From contig OY811971.1 in the NCBI GenBank assembly GCA_963681505.1, positions 7,600,924 to 7,664,923 of the forward strand: a DNA stretch of 64,000 nt. The letters run 5' to 3'. The notes beneath the pieces were generated by a model. It was not told where the DNA came from and ran no database searches. It saw only the letters and a program-made list of their open reading frames with translations. Below, in pieces: positions 23,193-35,065 of the stretch. The position numbers and the translations under genes are program-made. How positions within the stretch are numbered: position 1 is the first letter of the stretch; every line of letters begins with the position of its first letter. This DNA is from Eunapius fragilis (Eukaryota; Porifera; Demospongiae; Spongillida; Spongillidae).

Positions 23193-23507
23193 TCAGTGCA
23201 CTTCGGGATATGTGGGGAAGTTGACAACAAGCACTTCTTCCTCCAGCTTGTACGAGGGAAAATCCCCTCTCGTTGAGGACTGAACGAGGATGCCCACACT
23301 CCTTCCATCCTTCTTGTTCCGAGCAATCCGCAGCTGGTCCCCAGCCTTCATGCTCAGCTCGTTGCTATAGGTAGAGGTGTGGTCAGCAATAGCCTTCACC
23401 CTGTGCTCCTGCTGACCACCATAGTAGTAGACATCATCCAGACTGTAGAACTTGCAGGAGGCATCCGTGTGGAGGGGCTGCATTAGCTTATATGCCAAAT
23501 GACAGAT
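23193..23507 (-). CDS. FUT8: FUT8 last exon: end of catalytic domain plus SH3 domain
   Basis: 315 bp, 104 codons and a stop, after acceptor TGCACAG. It starts I-C-H-L-A-Y-K-L-M-Q, matching the vertebrate V-C-R-V-A-Y-E-I-M-Q region, and runs through the SH3 fold to P-T-Y-P-E-V-H. Compared with vertebrate FUT8 the SH3 core has N-K-K-D-G in place of N-H-W-D-G. Confidence 0.85.
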   Translation of the reverse strand: MCHLAYKLMQPLHTDASCKFYSLDDVYYYGGQQEHRVKAIADHTSTYSNELSMKAGDQLRIARNKKDGRSVGILVQSSTRGDFPSYKLEEEVLVVNFPTYPEVH

Positions 23508-24135
23508 CTGTGCACACACACTTGTAAATAGAGAGGGGGGGGGGGGGGGGGGGGGTGATGAACAGTTTCAATAAGACGATATCAGCTATACTGAACCCTT
23601 GTGTATAAACACACTGGATGCATAAATATAAACCTACGTTCAAAATGTAGTAATTTTATTGTATGCGGTTATGCATATTGAAAGACCTTACAGAGGTGTG
23701 GGCTGCGCAATTTCATTTTTCTCAAAGACATTTCTTTGAACGCACCATTAAACATTTTGTGCATCACACAAGTACACTGGCAACTTCATTAAGCACTTAT
23801 GAGAAATCATTATACTCACATCATATATGCTTACGGGGGTGGGGTGGGGGCGTGCACCCTAGCATATTCATGTATACTCACTTCATACTACCCATCTCAC
23901 CTTTAGTATAGGTCCTGTCCCTCCCCCCACCATATATATGCTCACCTCAAAGATCCCAAAATATCACTCCTGCCCGGCACCACCCAACCACTATCTAGGT
24001 ACCTCATGTATGCTCACCCCATACAATCCAGCAAACCCACACACCCAACCCCCTCCCCCATATGTATGCTCACTTCATTCATGTTGTATCCAGCACCTCT
24101 GGCCCCTCCCACATCCCCACCCTCCCTTCCCTCAC

Positions 24136-24290
24136 CTGTGAAGAGAAGCAGCATACGAAGTAGTCACTCATGGAGAGGATGATGACATCAAAGACCACAC
24201 CGTAGAGGGACTGCAGGTCGTAACATGTGTTCTGGTTCTTGGCCTTTGAAGATATCTCCACATCTGTGAGGAAACTGATACTGGGGGTAC
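24136..24290 (-). CDS. FUT8: FUT8 penultimate exon
   Basis: 155 bp between a CACACAG acceptor and a CACAG|GTGAGG donor. The first codons read Y-P-Q-Y-Q-F in the frame that continues from exon 41053-41141 of the other copy. The rest (L-T-D-V-E ... C-F-S-S-Q) is one frame over. One surplus base in a TTTCC stretch explains this. Confidence 0.75.
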
Positions 24291-25569
24291 CTGTGTGTGG
24301 AGGACACCACTTGACTGCAGGCCACACACTATAATAAAGCTCATTGCATTTTATATATGTATGTCTGTCCATGTTGGCTGTACAGAATAGACACATGTCA
24401 ATCCATACAAATGCACTGCACACATCTGCACTGCGTTATACTTTAGGTTACAGAGTACACACACACATGTTCATGAACATGTGCATAAAAAATTGAACAT
24501 AAAATGTCAATGACTTCAATTTTATATCTGCACTGCATTATTAAGTACAAGGGCCATCCCCTTTGTAGGAGGAGGGGCATTGTCCCAGCATCTTTATTAT
24601 TCAGTACCATAAATGGGGAGGGGTAAATGCTATGCACCATCACAACATTTAGGCCACACACCCTCCTCCTACAGAAAATCCACTTTATTCACCCCCACCT
24701 ATATATGCCTTCCTATGCATCCTAATGTGAAGAAAGTTGTGGAGAACTTTTTGGGCAGGACCCAATGAACTGCAACTGGATGAAAGTGCTGCAAGAGGAC
24801 AACCAACATTGGAGACAGAGCCTAATATTCATCCAGACCCAGCATAGCAATTGGTCCGGGGCAAAGAGTGGGCCCAAGTCCATACAAGATCTAGAAGCGA
24901 AATGGTCGGATAGCCAGACCCCCACAACAGTTTCAGGATTTCATGAAACACTAACTTGGAACATTTTGTGTGTATGCATTTGATCTATAAAAAAGGGAGG
25001 GGAGGTTGTTTTGGAGTCCTTTTGCATCGGCTCTTAGAATAGTTAGTTTGACTTCAAATCAGACTTAGTGAGCTTGCCCATTGGCTTATACTGCCAACCA
25101 TCCAATAACGATGTACACACCTCGTACCATCAATGGCATAGCAGCATAGGTACGTCTATGCAGTACTAAAACCCAGTCCATTAGGCATCACAAGTATGAC
25201 ATCTGGGCAATACAGGTGGTCTAAATACTGCTCTACATGTATATGGCCTAAACCTTATAGTCCTAGGTCATGGCCTATTCCCCCCCCCCCCCCCCCACCC
25301 ACCCCCTGCACTACTTATAAAGTGTTGGCACCACTTACCTAAACCATGTATTCCTCAATACCGTGAAATGCTGCCTCCACATCCACCTTGTCTGACATTC
25401 TCACATGAACCCTATGGAGGGGTGGGCACTACTTAGATAAACTGCTCGGTTCTAAGGGGAGGGAAACCACCTGGTGATGTCATGGTCCGAGGCCCAGTAC
25501 ACACCTGTTTGAAATGGGAGAAGGTAGAGGGATGGAGGGAGGTTAAAGAATGCAATGGTATTAAACTCT

Positions 25570-25861
25570 ACAAGTATAGAAAAACATTCTCTAACGAAAA
25601 AGTTGGTGGGATATAGGAATTGGAGGCAAAGGTGGTGTAAAAAAAGAAGGGAAAAAGGTTTTGGGAAAAGAAAAATGAGACAAAAATCCTATATTTAGCA
25701 CGTGTAAATGTCACAGAACCAAAAGAAGTGCTAAATATAGGATTTTTGTCTCATTTTTCTTTTCCCAAAACCTTGTTCCCTTCTTTTTTTTTACACCACC
25801 TTTGCCTCCAATTCCTATATCCCACCAACTTTCTCGTTAGAGAATGTTTTTCTTTACTTGT
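25570..25861. mobile_element. Foldback MITE, family A, copy 2
   Basis: Inverted arms beginning ACAAGTATAGAAAAACATTC and ending in the inverse TTTCTTTACTTGT, with the centre near 25710-25725. It lies in an intron of FUT8 copy 1, and the matching intron of copy 2 lacks it. Confidence 0.75.
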
Positions 25862-26149
25862 TTCCTCTATTATCCTTTTTTATCGATTATTAATACTGGC
25901 GAGTGCTCCCCCCCCCCCCCCCCGCTTCAATTACCGTCACGAGCAGACGCCCGCTTTTGTTTGGGATCACTGTAAGGAACGCGGGAGAATTCTAACTCGT
26001 CTCGTTGTTTAGCTCTCCTCTTTTGTTTGCACAATTCTAAATATACGTCAATGTCGCCATGGGAACGCTCAATAAAGCACTGCATTACGTAATGATTACG
26101 TATGTCAGTTTTATGCTTTATTCATACATCTGATACTTGAAGATGTCCT

Positions 26150-26460
26150 TCCAGGAGATTCTAAAGCGATTGGTATAATTGGCGCTCTTTAAAACCATTC
26201 CTATCCCGAGTTATACTCACCCGAGAAGAAGAAGAATTAGAAGACGACGACGACGACGGAGAACAATAGGCCTGGGGACGAGGAAAAACACGACCTTTTG
26301 TTCTCTTAAAGCAAACAGTTTGAAGACTGGAATAAAACATTAAAATGACCGTAATTGCTTTCTGGTTCGATAGCAACAAAGAGTAACACTATATCCGTTT
26401 CTCGGTACGCGAGTTATACGCGGGTCGCGTTTATGTAATATTCACGACCCGGGTCAATTC
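26150..26460 (+). repeat. Dispersed repeat, family F related
   Basis: Begins with an A-A-A-G-C-G-A-T-T-G-G-T motif, has GAAGAAGAAGAATTAG and ACGACGACGACGACGG, and ends GGTCAATTCCTATATAGGAA. It has the same motif order as 2400-2790 and 20980-21270. It also sits in the FUT8 copy 1 intron. Confidence 0.55.
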
Positions 26461-26835
26461 CTATATAGGAACTACTATCCTAATAAAAATGAGTACATGT
26501 GCCCTCCCACACACACAATGCTTCTTGTACAACCATACCAATAATACCACACAACTTACACACACACCCTCCCACATACACACAAACACACACTCACCCT
26601 CAGGCAAATCCCAGCAGGTCTCACTGATGGGTATGTACACGGCCCCCCACCCCTCGCTGGCATATCTCCACCCATCAGTGTGGAGCAACAGAGTCCTCTG
26701 GGTGCCATAGGCCACTGCAAAGCACATGGCCAGGTGCTGGACCTGGCAACCAAAGCCACACGTCTTGGTGAGGCTACACACCAGCTTCCTCGCCTTGCTG
26801 CAGTCAGGAGGGTTCTGGAGGTAGTGGATCTATCA

Positions 26836-29800
26836 AGTGCTGCTCAAAACACTAATGCTGTTATCATCGTTTGCATGCACTGTGCAAAAAATAGGATATA
26901 CGCTATTGTATATTTTGCGTATATTTCGAGTATACGCATGAATATACGCGTGCGTATACGCGAAATATCCCACTGGTATATTTTGCGTATAGAACCAATT
27001 TCGCACTGCGTATATTTCGAGTATCCTCAAATGTATCACGTGCGCTTATGGAGGATTCTCTAATTAATGTCTCCGGATACTACACTGTACCTACGTTGAC
27101 CGTATACTGTTATTGGGTACGCTACCCGATTATGTTCGTTGTATACTGGCTTGATTAGTATTAAAATTATTATCAATATTAAAAAAAGCAATACAATCAA
27201 TAGACAACGTTCAAGCTCTCCAGCCATCCAGGAAGGAGATACTCCAGTAGTGGCCCTCCAACCCGCCGTTGCCACGAGTTGCTCAGAAATCCATTGCAAC
27301 CTCTTCTAACGAAACGCGCGGCAGTAGTTGAGCGTAGGCTTCAAACTGCTTCCCTGTACTGTCACCATAGTCCATATAGCTACAGCAAAATAGAGCATCC
27401 ATACGATACAAATGCAAACAGAGGCCTACACTGACGGCGGGATTGCTTGACAAGCTCAGCTGAATCTGAAGTTTCCTTGTCTAGCTGCAGGGAATATACA
27501 GGGTTAAAACAAACGAAGCCATTACCTTATACTCCAAAGCAATCCGCTACTTCTCTATCTCCGCTCTTCGTATAATTTGTCAATTCTGACAACAGACACT
27601 GATAGACAGCAAGTGTGAATGAAAACGCAATCTCTTACCCGCTCTGCCTTTGCTAGTTTTTATGACGTCTCTAAATTTGATCGAGAAAAAAAAAAGGTGA
27701 TGATCACTGCTTACGCTTCGAGACTTCAGCTGGATTCTCCTCAGTAGGAAAAAAAAAGCCGATATAACGTTACTGTACCTGTACAGAAAGTGATGTCCTT
27801 TTCCCTCGAGTTGGTCTTACAGCATCGCTTTGAGACAGTTTTGGATCTGTAGTTTCGCAACCTCCTGCAGTAGTGTAACGGACCGTGCAAACAGCATCGC
27901 CATGCTGCCTAGGACCTAGGGTTTGGCGCGGTCTTCTTCGTCATCATCGTACTAGTATCGATATACATGTAGGTTCTGCTGTGACGACATGACTTCATCG
28001 TTTCTCGGGGACCTGTTAGAGGAGAGACTTGGGAATTAGCCACTAGTCCCTCAATTTACTTGAAGACCCACCTAAGATATTTCTTCTGGATGATAGGAAC
28101 GTACGGTTATAGTTGCAGTAGATTTCCCGACGATGACGCCATATATGCATGCGGCTTTGAAGAGTCTACGCATGCGCGTTACATTCATTTGACAAGAAGC
28201 CTCGTACACACTGTATTTGTTCTGCTCAGTGGGGTTTCAAAAGCAACTTAGAAATGACTTATTTGATGTACACAAGACTGTATTACAATACCTGGTCTGG
28301 CCACTAACATGATTCTATTTGATGCACACCTACGAACATGACTCTATTAGATGCACACCAGGGACTGCCACTTTATTTGATGCAAATAAGCAAACCCAAG
28401 TCTGGCCGCTATCCTGATTCTATTTGAAGCCCACCAGGTCTGGTCGCTACCAAGATTCTATTAGATGCACACCAGGGATTGGCCACTACTAGAATTTAAT
28501 GATTCAATTTGATGCAAACTGGGTCAGTTTGCTAACATGATTCTATTTGATGCACACCAGGGTCTGATCGATATCACAAACCTACCAGATGTACAACAGC
28601 GACTGGCCACTAGCGTGTCTTTACTTGATGCAGACGAGTTAATATGATTCCATTTGATACACACCAGGTCTGGCTGCTAACATGATTCTATATGATGCAC
28701 ACCAGGGACTGCTGCTCGCATTACTTGATATGCTAGTACGTGGCAATTCCTAATGTGAGGGTCATGGTAGCAGTGTGCATCAGACAGAATCATTTTAGCG
28801 GCCAGACCTGGTGTGCATCAAATAAAGCTATTGGCCATTCTCTGGTGTGCAGCTGATAGGATTGTGGTATCAACCAGATCCTAGTGAGCATCAAATAGAA
28901 ACATGGTAGCGACCAGACCAATGTGCATCAAATAGAATCAGGATACCCTGATTTCATAAAAAAGATTCAATCTGATGCACACCAGGTCTGGCTGCTATCC
29001 TGATTCCATTTGATCACATGACCGTATTAGACATAGAAAAAGTGTACTGTGTCATTGCTATATAGTAATACATGGCCACACCCCTTTGTAAGACTTCTAT
29101 GTATGTACATTAACATGACATGTACATGTATGGAAACGTTCGGTTACACCCAGCTAGTCTCACAAGTGGAGATAGAATAGTACACAATATGTACATAACA
29201 AATGTAAGTTCACATCAGATCTTTCAGTTTCATTCAATTGATGTAAGGCTTGATCCTATCAGGGTGAAAATATATCATTTAAAGATATCACACCATGCAA
29301 ACATACCATACATACAATTTGGATGAAGACTATTGAGAAGGATAGATTCTTAGTGCACTCAGCTACTAAATGGCAGTAATACTGGTGCCACCTCCAAGCG
29401 CCAAGCCTCTAGCTAAACATTTTCATTCTGAATGCTCCAAAATCACATTTGCCTCTTTCAAACCACATTCTTAGCATCTTCACCTACTCACACAGATATA
29501 AGCACGTACAGACAATTGTAAACATATGTGGATGCGCATGCACATACTGGTATAAAATGCAGACACATGCATACACACATCTTGACAGAATTGTGCTTTC
29601 TTCTCCTAGTGACATGCAGACACAGATACACACACATGCGTACCCTATGTATGTAGCTGCACACATGCCAATATCCTCCCAAAAGGTCCTTCAATACAAC
29701 CACTACATGTAAGAATGTTCACAGAACAATGAAAGCCCTACACAGCTAGGCACCAAAACATATTGCTGCCTGGGTCTATTTGGCACTGACTAAACATCAC

Positions 29801-30170
29801 ACAGTGAACTATAAAAACTTCAGAGTGACACCAAAGCAATCAAACTTCAGTGCTAACAGCCCACAGTTAGTCCACCAACCCTCCCCTTTGGCAGGAGTGC
29901 CCCAGTTATCAAGACTGTGGCTACATGCATCATGGTAGCCTCATCATGGGGTGTGGCAAAGCAGCCATCCCACCAACTGTGTGAGTGTATTACCCCTTGG
30001 CAACTTCTTCAAGTATGTGTATGTGTGTGTATGTGTGTATGTGTGTATGTGTGTGCGCATGTGTGTGCATGCAAGGTGAGTGTTAAGATCATGTGATGTG
30101 GTTTAGTAGACATTATTAGGTGATTAGGGTAAGTAGGAATGCTAGCATTAAATACCAAACCATCTTCATC
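26836..30170. other. No recognised host gene; AT-rich repeats
   Basis: Holds an element of TATACGC/GCGTATA motifs (about 26878-27040, starting CACTGTGCAAAAAATAGG), unremarkable sequence at 27.1-28.2 kb, the mixed-orientation satellite (28255-29015), and a TG-rich stretch at 30010-30075. Confidence 0.5.
28255..29015. repeat. Degenerate satellite with inverted block
   Basis: Units of about 55-65 bp containing GATTCTATTTGATGCACACC and AGGTCTGGCCGCTA repeat in forward orientation from 28255 to about 28730. They turn to the inverse (TGGTGTGCATCAAATA) from about 28770 to 28945, then return to forward at 28968-29015. The units are strongly diverged and vary in length. Confidence 0.7.
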
Positions 30171-30174
30171 AGGC

Positions 30175-31618
30175 ACCTGATGACAGTATGAGGTGAACAC
30201 ATGACAGTATGAGGTGAGCACATGACAGTATGAGGTGAGCACATGATGACAGTACGAGGTGAGCACATGACAGCATGAGGTTAGCACATGATGACAGTAT
30301 GAGGTGAGATCATGACAGCATGAGGTGAGCACATGATGACAGCATGAGGTGAGCTCATGACAGCATGAGGTTAGCACATGATGACAGTATGAGGTGAGCA
30401 CATGACAGCATGAGGTTAGCACATAATGACAGTATGAGGTGAGCACATGACAGCATGAGGTTAGCACATGATAACAACATGAGGTGAGCACATGATGACA
30501 GCATGAGGTGAGCACATGACAGCATGAGGTGAGCACATGATGACAGCATGAGGTTAGCACATGATGACAGCATGAGGTGAGCACATGACAGCATGAGGTT
30601 AGCACATGATGACAACATGAGGGTAGCACATGTCAGCATGAGGTGAGCACATGATAACAACATGAGGTGAGCACATGACAGCATGAGGTGAGCACATGAT
30701 GACAGCATGAGGTTAGCACATGATGACAGCATGAGGTTAGCACATGATGACAGTATGAGGTGAGCACATGACAGCATGAGGTTAGCACATGATGACAACA
30801 TGAGGGTAGCACATGTCAGCATGAGGTGAGCACATGATAACAACATGAGGTGAGCACATGATGACAGCATGAGGTGAGCACATGACAGCATGAGGTGAGC
30901 ACATGATGACAGCATGAGGTTAGCACATGATGACAGCATGAGGTGAGCTCATGACAGCATGAGGTTAGCACATGATGACAGTATGAGGTGAGCTCATGAC
31001 AGCATGAGGTTAGCACATGATGACAGTATGAGGTGAGCACATGACAGCATGAGGTTAGCACATAATGACAGTATGAGGTGAGCACATGACAGCATGAGGT
31101 GAGCACATGATGTCAGCATGAGGTGAGCACATGATGACAACATGAGGTGAGCACATGACAGCATGAGGTGAGCACATGATGACAGCATGAGGTGAGCACA
31201 TGATGTCAGCATGAGGTGAGCACATGATGTCAGCATGAGGTTAGCACATGATGACAGCATGAGGTGAGCACATGATGTCAGCATGAGGTGAGCACATGAC
31301 AGCATGAGGTGAGCACATGACGACAGCATGAGGTGAGCACATGACAGCATGAGGTGAGCACATGACGACAGCATGAGGTGAGCACATGACAGCATGAGGT
31401 GAGCACATGATGACAGCATGAGATTAGCACATGACAGCATGAGGTTAGCACATGATGACAGCATGAGGTGAGCACATGACAGCATGAGGTGAGCACATTA
31501 TGTCAGCATGAGGTGAGCACATGATGACAGCATGAGGAGAGCACATGATGTCAGCATGAGGTTAGCACATGATGACAGCATGAGGTGAGCACATGACAGC
31601 ATGAGGTGAGCACATTAT
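30175..31618. repeat. Minisatellite, 21/24-bp units
   Basis: About 1.45 kb of two alternating unit types, GAGCACATGACAGCATGAGGT (21 bp) and the same with an added ATG (24 bp), with point variants (TTAG for TGAG, CAGTATGAG for CAGCATGAG, GATGTCAGC). Because both units are multiples of three, long open frames exist on the minus strand in more than one frame, coding for M-L-S-S-C-A-H-L-like or C-C-H-H-V-L-T-S-like repeats. I take these as by-products of the repeat. Confidence 0.9.
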
Positions 31619-34600
31619 TATCAAGGAGGCCATTGTTCATGTGCATCAGACTGTCAAACGGCATACGCTTGTCTCACCAATAACTCAGAACACACATATA
31701 CATGCAATGTACCCAGAGCACCGATCCTGCATGCTTGATGCACAGATTACATCATGACCAATGTAACAGGAACATTGAATCAGTGAATATACACACGTTG
31801 AACGTGTACACATATACATGCTCACATACACATGTATGCGCATACATGCACACAACAAACACACACGCACACACATGTACCAAATGCACACACATATCAT
31901 ACATGTTACTATTACATACACATGTATACACACACACACACAACACACACACACAACACACACACACAATCACACACATATGCAGCATGTAGCCTGACCC
32001 TGGGCGTGTATACTGAGCTGGTTGCCACAGTTACAATTAGCCCATTTCAAAAGGTGACTTTTAAAAATTGATTATAATAGTATGTATAACAACCATAAAT
32101 TATTTATATACATGGTACAACCCAGAAATATTACAAAACTACATTGGCTTACCTTTCAGTGGTCACTCCATCCAACGCGACGTCTACACAACTTGGGGCT
32201 TTTTGGCTTCACACATATCATCACTGAAACTGTATACAAGTACCGGTAGACGAATCAAATTCAAATGTGCGTAATTCATAAACTAAGCTAGTATGTGTAT
32301 ACATACATTTTAGCCAGAACTCCGACCAACCAGATATACGCTTTCCTTCCGCGATTTCTTTATTTGACACTTCGGAACACGTATAGCCATCTTTCTTTTT
32401 AAATTTAAATTTAATGGCCCATTATTAATGGCCAATAGCTCAATTAACAACGAATTACGCCCTCGCTATGATGCGGTATAAAATTAGCATCACATGTATA
32501 CAGTTATACACAATGTGTAAAACAGTTACTTGTATAACAATGATATACAGGCGGATATACAGGCGAGTATAACAACCCTTTTTACACTGCGGTTTTTTAA
32601 TTAGTACATACTACCATTATACACAGTTATACACAATTATATGCAATGTGTATAACAAATGCTGTATAACTACTTGTATAACAATGTTATACAGGCGAGT
32701 ATAACAACCCTTTTTACACAGTGCAAGTGCCAAGACCACAAGGTGTCACTGCTATTTCACTGCTATTTCAGTGGTGATCATACTGTTGGCCTATTTGTCA
32801 GGAACCATATCAGCTAACCTCTGCAACTCTAGGTCATTCTCACTGGGGATCTTGACCATTCTCCTGCTCCCTCACACACTTTAAAACAATGGCTGATATA
32901 AATGATGAGCTGCAAATATATGGTTGCATGGGCGGCCAATTCACCACCCTGCTGGGCTACCTGGTTACAAAGATTGCTCCCGGTCAAACATGGCCTCCCA
33001 TGCTTCCTACCATCCTGTAGACACATTGACCCACTGGTATACAGCATACAATTACGCATTCGTTAACTTAGCTAGTGTTGCCTAAAGTACCCACTGGTCA
33101 ACAGTGACGCATGCGATAACACATAACCCTGGCATACACACCCCCATTCCTGTCCTCCTCACTTATCTTACCCACTTGTTAAGCCATGCCATGCATCATT
33201 AATATCTTAGATACGTACCGACGCTTATAGTTCAAGTGGTAAACGTCCATAATGCTCTACGTTCGAATTCACATAGGAGGCATACAGCGGTTCAAATTAT
33301 TCATATCAAAGTTATACATGTAAGTTATTTAGATTTGAATGCGTTGCATAATTCATTGCGGTGTGCGTATACGTGATATTTCGAGAATACGCACAATGAA
33401 TAATTGTCACCTAGGGATTCTTGAAATATACCAGGTGGATATTCGAAATATACACTACCCTTGGTATATTGATGGTATACGCGAAATATACGCAAAAATA
33501 TACGCTAGCGTATACTAGGTTTTTTGCACAGTGATGGGAATCTGGAGTTGTCCCTCACCACTGCAGGTCTCACTGACCTGACCTACATGTTATGACCCTC
33601 ATATCCCAGATAGTACATGTAAATGTATAAATTAATAACCTTAAAATGTGTCACTACATATGTCCACCAAGGCCCTTGTCCCCTCCTGTATCAATTCCAG
33701 ATCCCATTCCCACCTACGTGTACCAGCTCTGATAATAGCTGGGAAGATGAGGTGCTCTAGAACTTCCACCACGTTATTGCAATGACAAGCAAGCTCATGT
33801 TTTAGTTTTGAATATGAAATCCAAGACCATAAGTATCAAGATATCGTTTCTACAAATTATTCTACATGAGGAAATTGTGTATGTGAGGCATCTGTAAGAT
33901 AACATTATTGCCAAAACAGCACTTGTAGCTCTTGATGATTCTAACACATATGCAGTGCATATCTATACTTTGGAGGGAGGACTTGAGATAAAAGAGACTG
34001 GAAGGATAGTGCAGCTGTGCACATCTGGTGTACGTCAGGTGTAATTGTTAGGTTGGACAGAACACACTGCTATACACTGTTGCAGTCATGGGTCAAAGGG
34101 TTTACACAAGCAACTAGGGAAACAGCTCTCAGAAGCAGACCAAAGACTATTTATTTGATGTACCTATACCTAAGTACTCTATAACACACTGCACAATTGA
34201 CACAACATGTACCTTACCTATCTCTGAAGAAGATGGCAGATCAGCTGATAGGAAACAAAACAGACAGAAGAGGCTAGGCAGAACTGCAGCTTTTGTTGCT
34301 CCACAAAGTACACCTCTAAAACATGTACCTGTCGAGAAAAAACAGGTGTACAAGCATGTACAGGTTATACCTCAGTCACATATAAAATTTCTGCAAGTAG
34401 TAAAAAGGCATGGTTAAAATATAAGCATCAGTCATGGGGTGGTTGCATTCATCATGATGGTAGGCAATTTGAGATGAATTTGCCAACAGTTAACATTAGT
34501 TCTGGGGGTATAGATTAATGAGCTGTTTGAAGATGATGTAAATACCAGTACTATACTGTAGGTATGCAAGTGCAACCATCAACACCCAAAAAATGGACAA

Positions 34601-34679
34601 AATGTTCATGTACACCTGAGAAAATACATGTAATGTACATACACAAACTGCCTACATGTACATGTACATGTACCATTTA
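31619..34679. other. No recognised host gene
   Basis: CA-rich microsatellite region at 31790-31985. Two direct copies of a block of about 100 bp with TATACAGGCGAGTATAACAA at 32510-32725. A GCGTATA-rich element ending GGTTTTTTGCACAGTG at 33340-33535. A weak tRNA-like A-box/B-box pair at 33224-33285. Confidence 0.5.
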
Positions 34680-35065
34680 ACCATCTATAGATGACTATTG
34701 GAGCAAGGACCCGAACATGCACTATGCTCCTGTAGTATCACCTGACATGTTACGTGACATTAGACGATATCTGCAGTTTGTAGATATGCAAGCACTTCCG
34801 AAAATATGTAATACCGATCATAACAGCACAGCAGAAAAGCCCGGGTGAAAGTGTTCAACACCTGTGGTTTAAGTACCAACCTCTATGGCAGTGTCTGTCA
34901 CTGCTACCAGTCTTTTGTAGGACATGACTTCAAACGATGGACACAGATGGCACTATTCATTTTTAGTCCATACCTACTGCATACCAATTCAGTGTTCTGT
35001 GATCACCCCATGTATGACAGGCTAGGGAAGGTGTCGTTTGTACTAATACATGCTTACCGAACACC
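34680..35065 (+). mobile_element. piggyBac-like transposase relic
   Basis: Frame from about 34690 gives D-D-Y-W-S-K-D-P-N-M-H-Y and R-R-Y-L-Q-F-V-D-M, which matches the Y-W-S-x-D-P ... R-x-L-H-F-x-D part of piggyBac transposases. A later piece near 35010-35040 gives Y-D-R-L-G-K-V. Frames change in between, and the catalytic aspartates were not found. It is a dead fragment. Confidence 0.6.

Larger units (their letters stand above)
23193..26835 (-). pseudogene. FUT8: FUT8-like alpha-1,6-fucosyltransferase, 3' part (copy 1)
   Basis: FUT8 adds the core fucose to N-glycans in the Golgi. Minus-strand exons seen: 26598 to about 26835 ([17 protein letters not shown] and A-Y-G-T-Q-R-T), a remnant at about 25340-25440 (H-V-R-M-S-D-K-V, part of the donor-binding region), 24136-24290 (G-V-V-F-D-V-I-I-L-S and C-F-S-S-Q), and the last exon 23193-23507. 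The last exon gives S-L-D-D-V-Y-Y-Y-G-G-Q, an SH3 domain and the C-terminal P-S-Y-K...F-P-T-Y-P-E. The last exon is intact and joins the previous one in phase 0. The middle exon lacks about 150 bp present in the other copy and ends in a TAG before its donor. Exon 24136-24290 carries one extra base. The gene starts mid-exon at 26835, with no 5' exons next to it, so it is probably a pseudogene. Confidence 0.8.

Noticed and set aside
24720-24990. Possible exon in the FUT8 copy 1 intron (E-L-Q-L-D-E-S-like frame)
   Set aside because: Frames are broken on both strands and no family was recognised.
30009-31496. Long minus-strand frames of up to 206 codons
   Set aside because: They are translations of the 21/24-bp minisatellite in several frames at once, with no unique sequence.
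30175-31618. CRISPR-like array
   Set aside because: Units are contiguous with no unique spacers, and the setting is an intron-bearing animal genome.
31702-32071. CA-rich frames on both strands
   Set aside because: Low-complexity sequence without splice or domain support.
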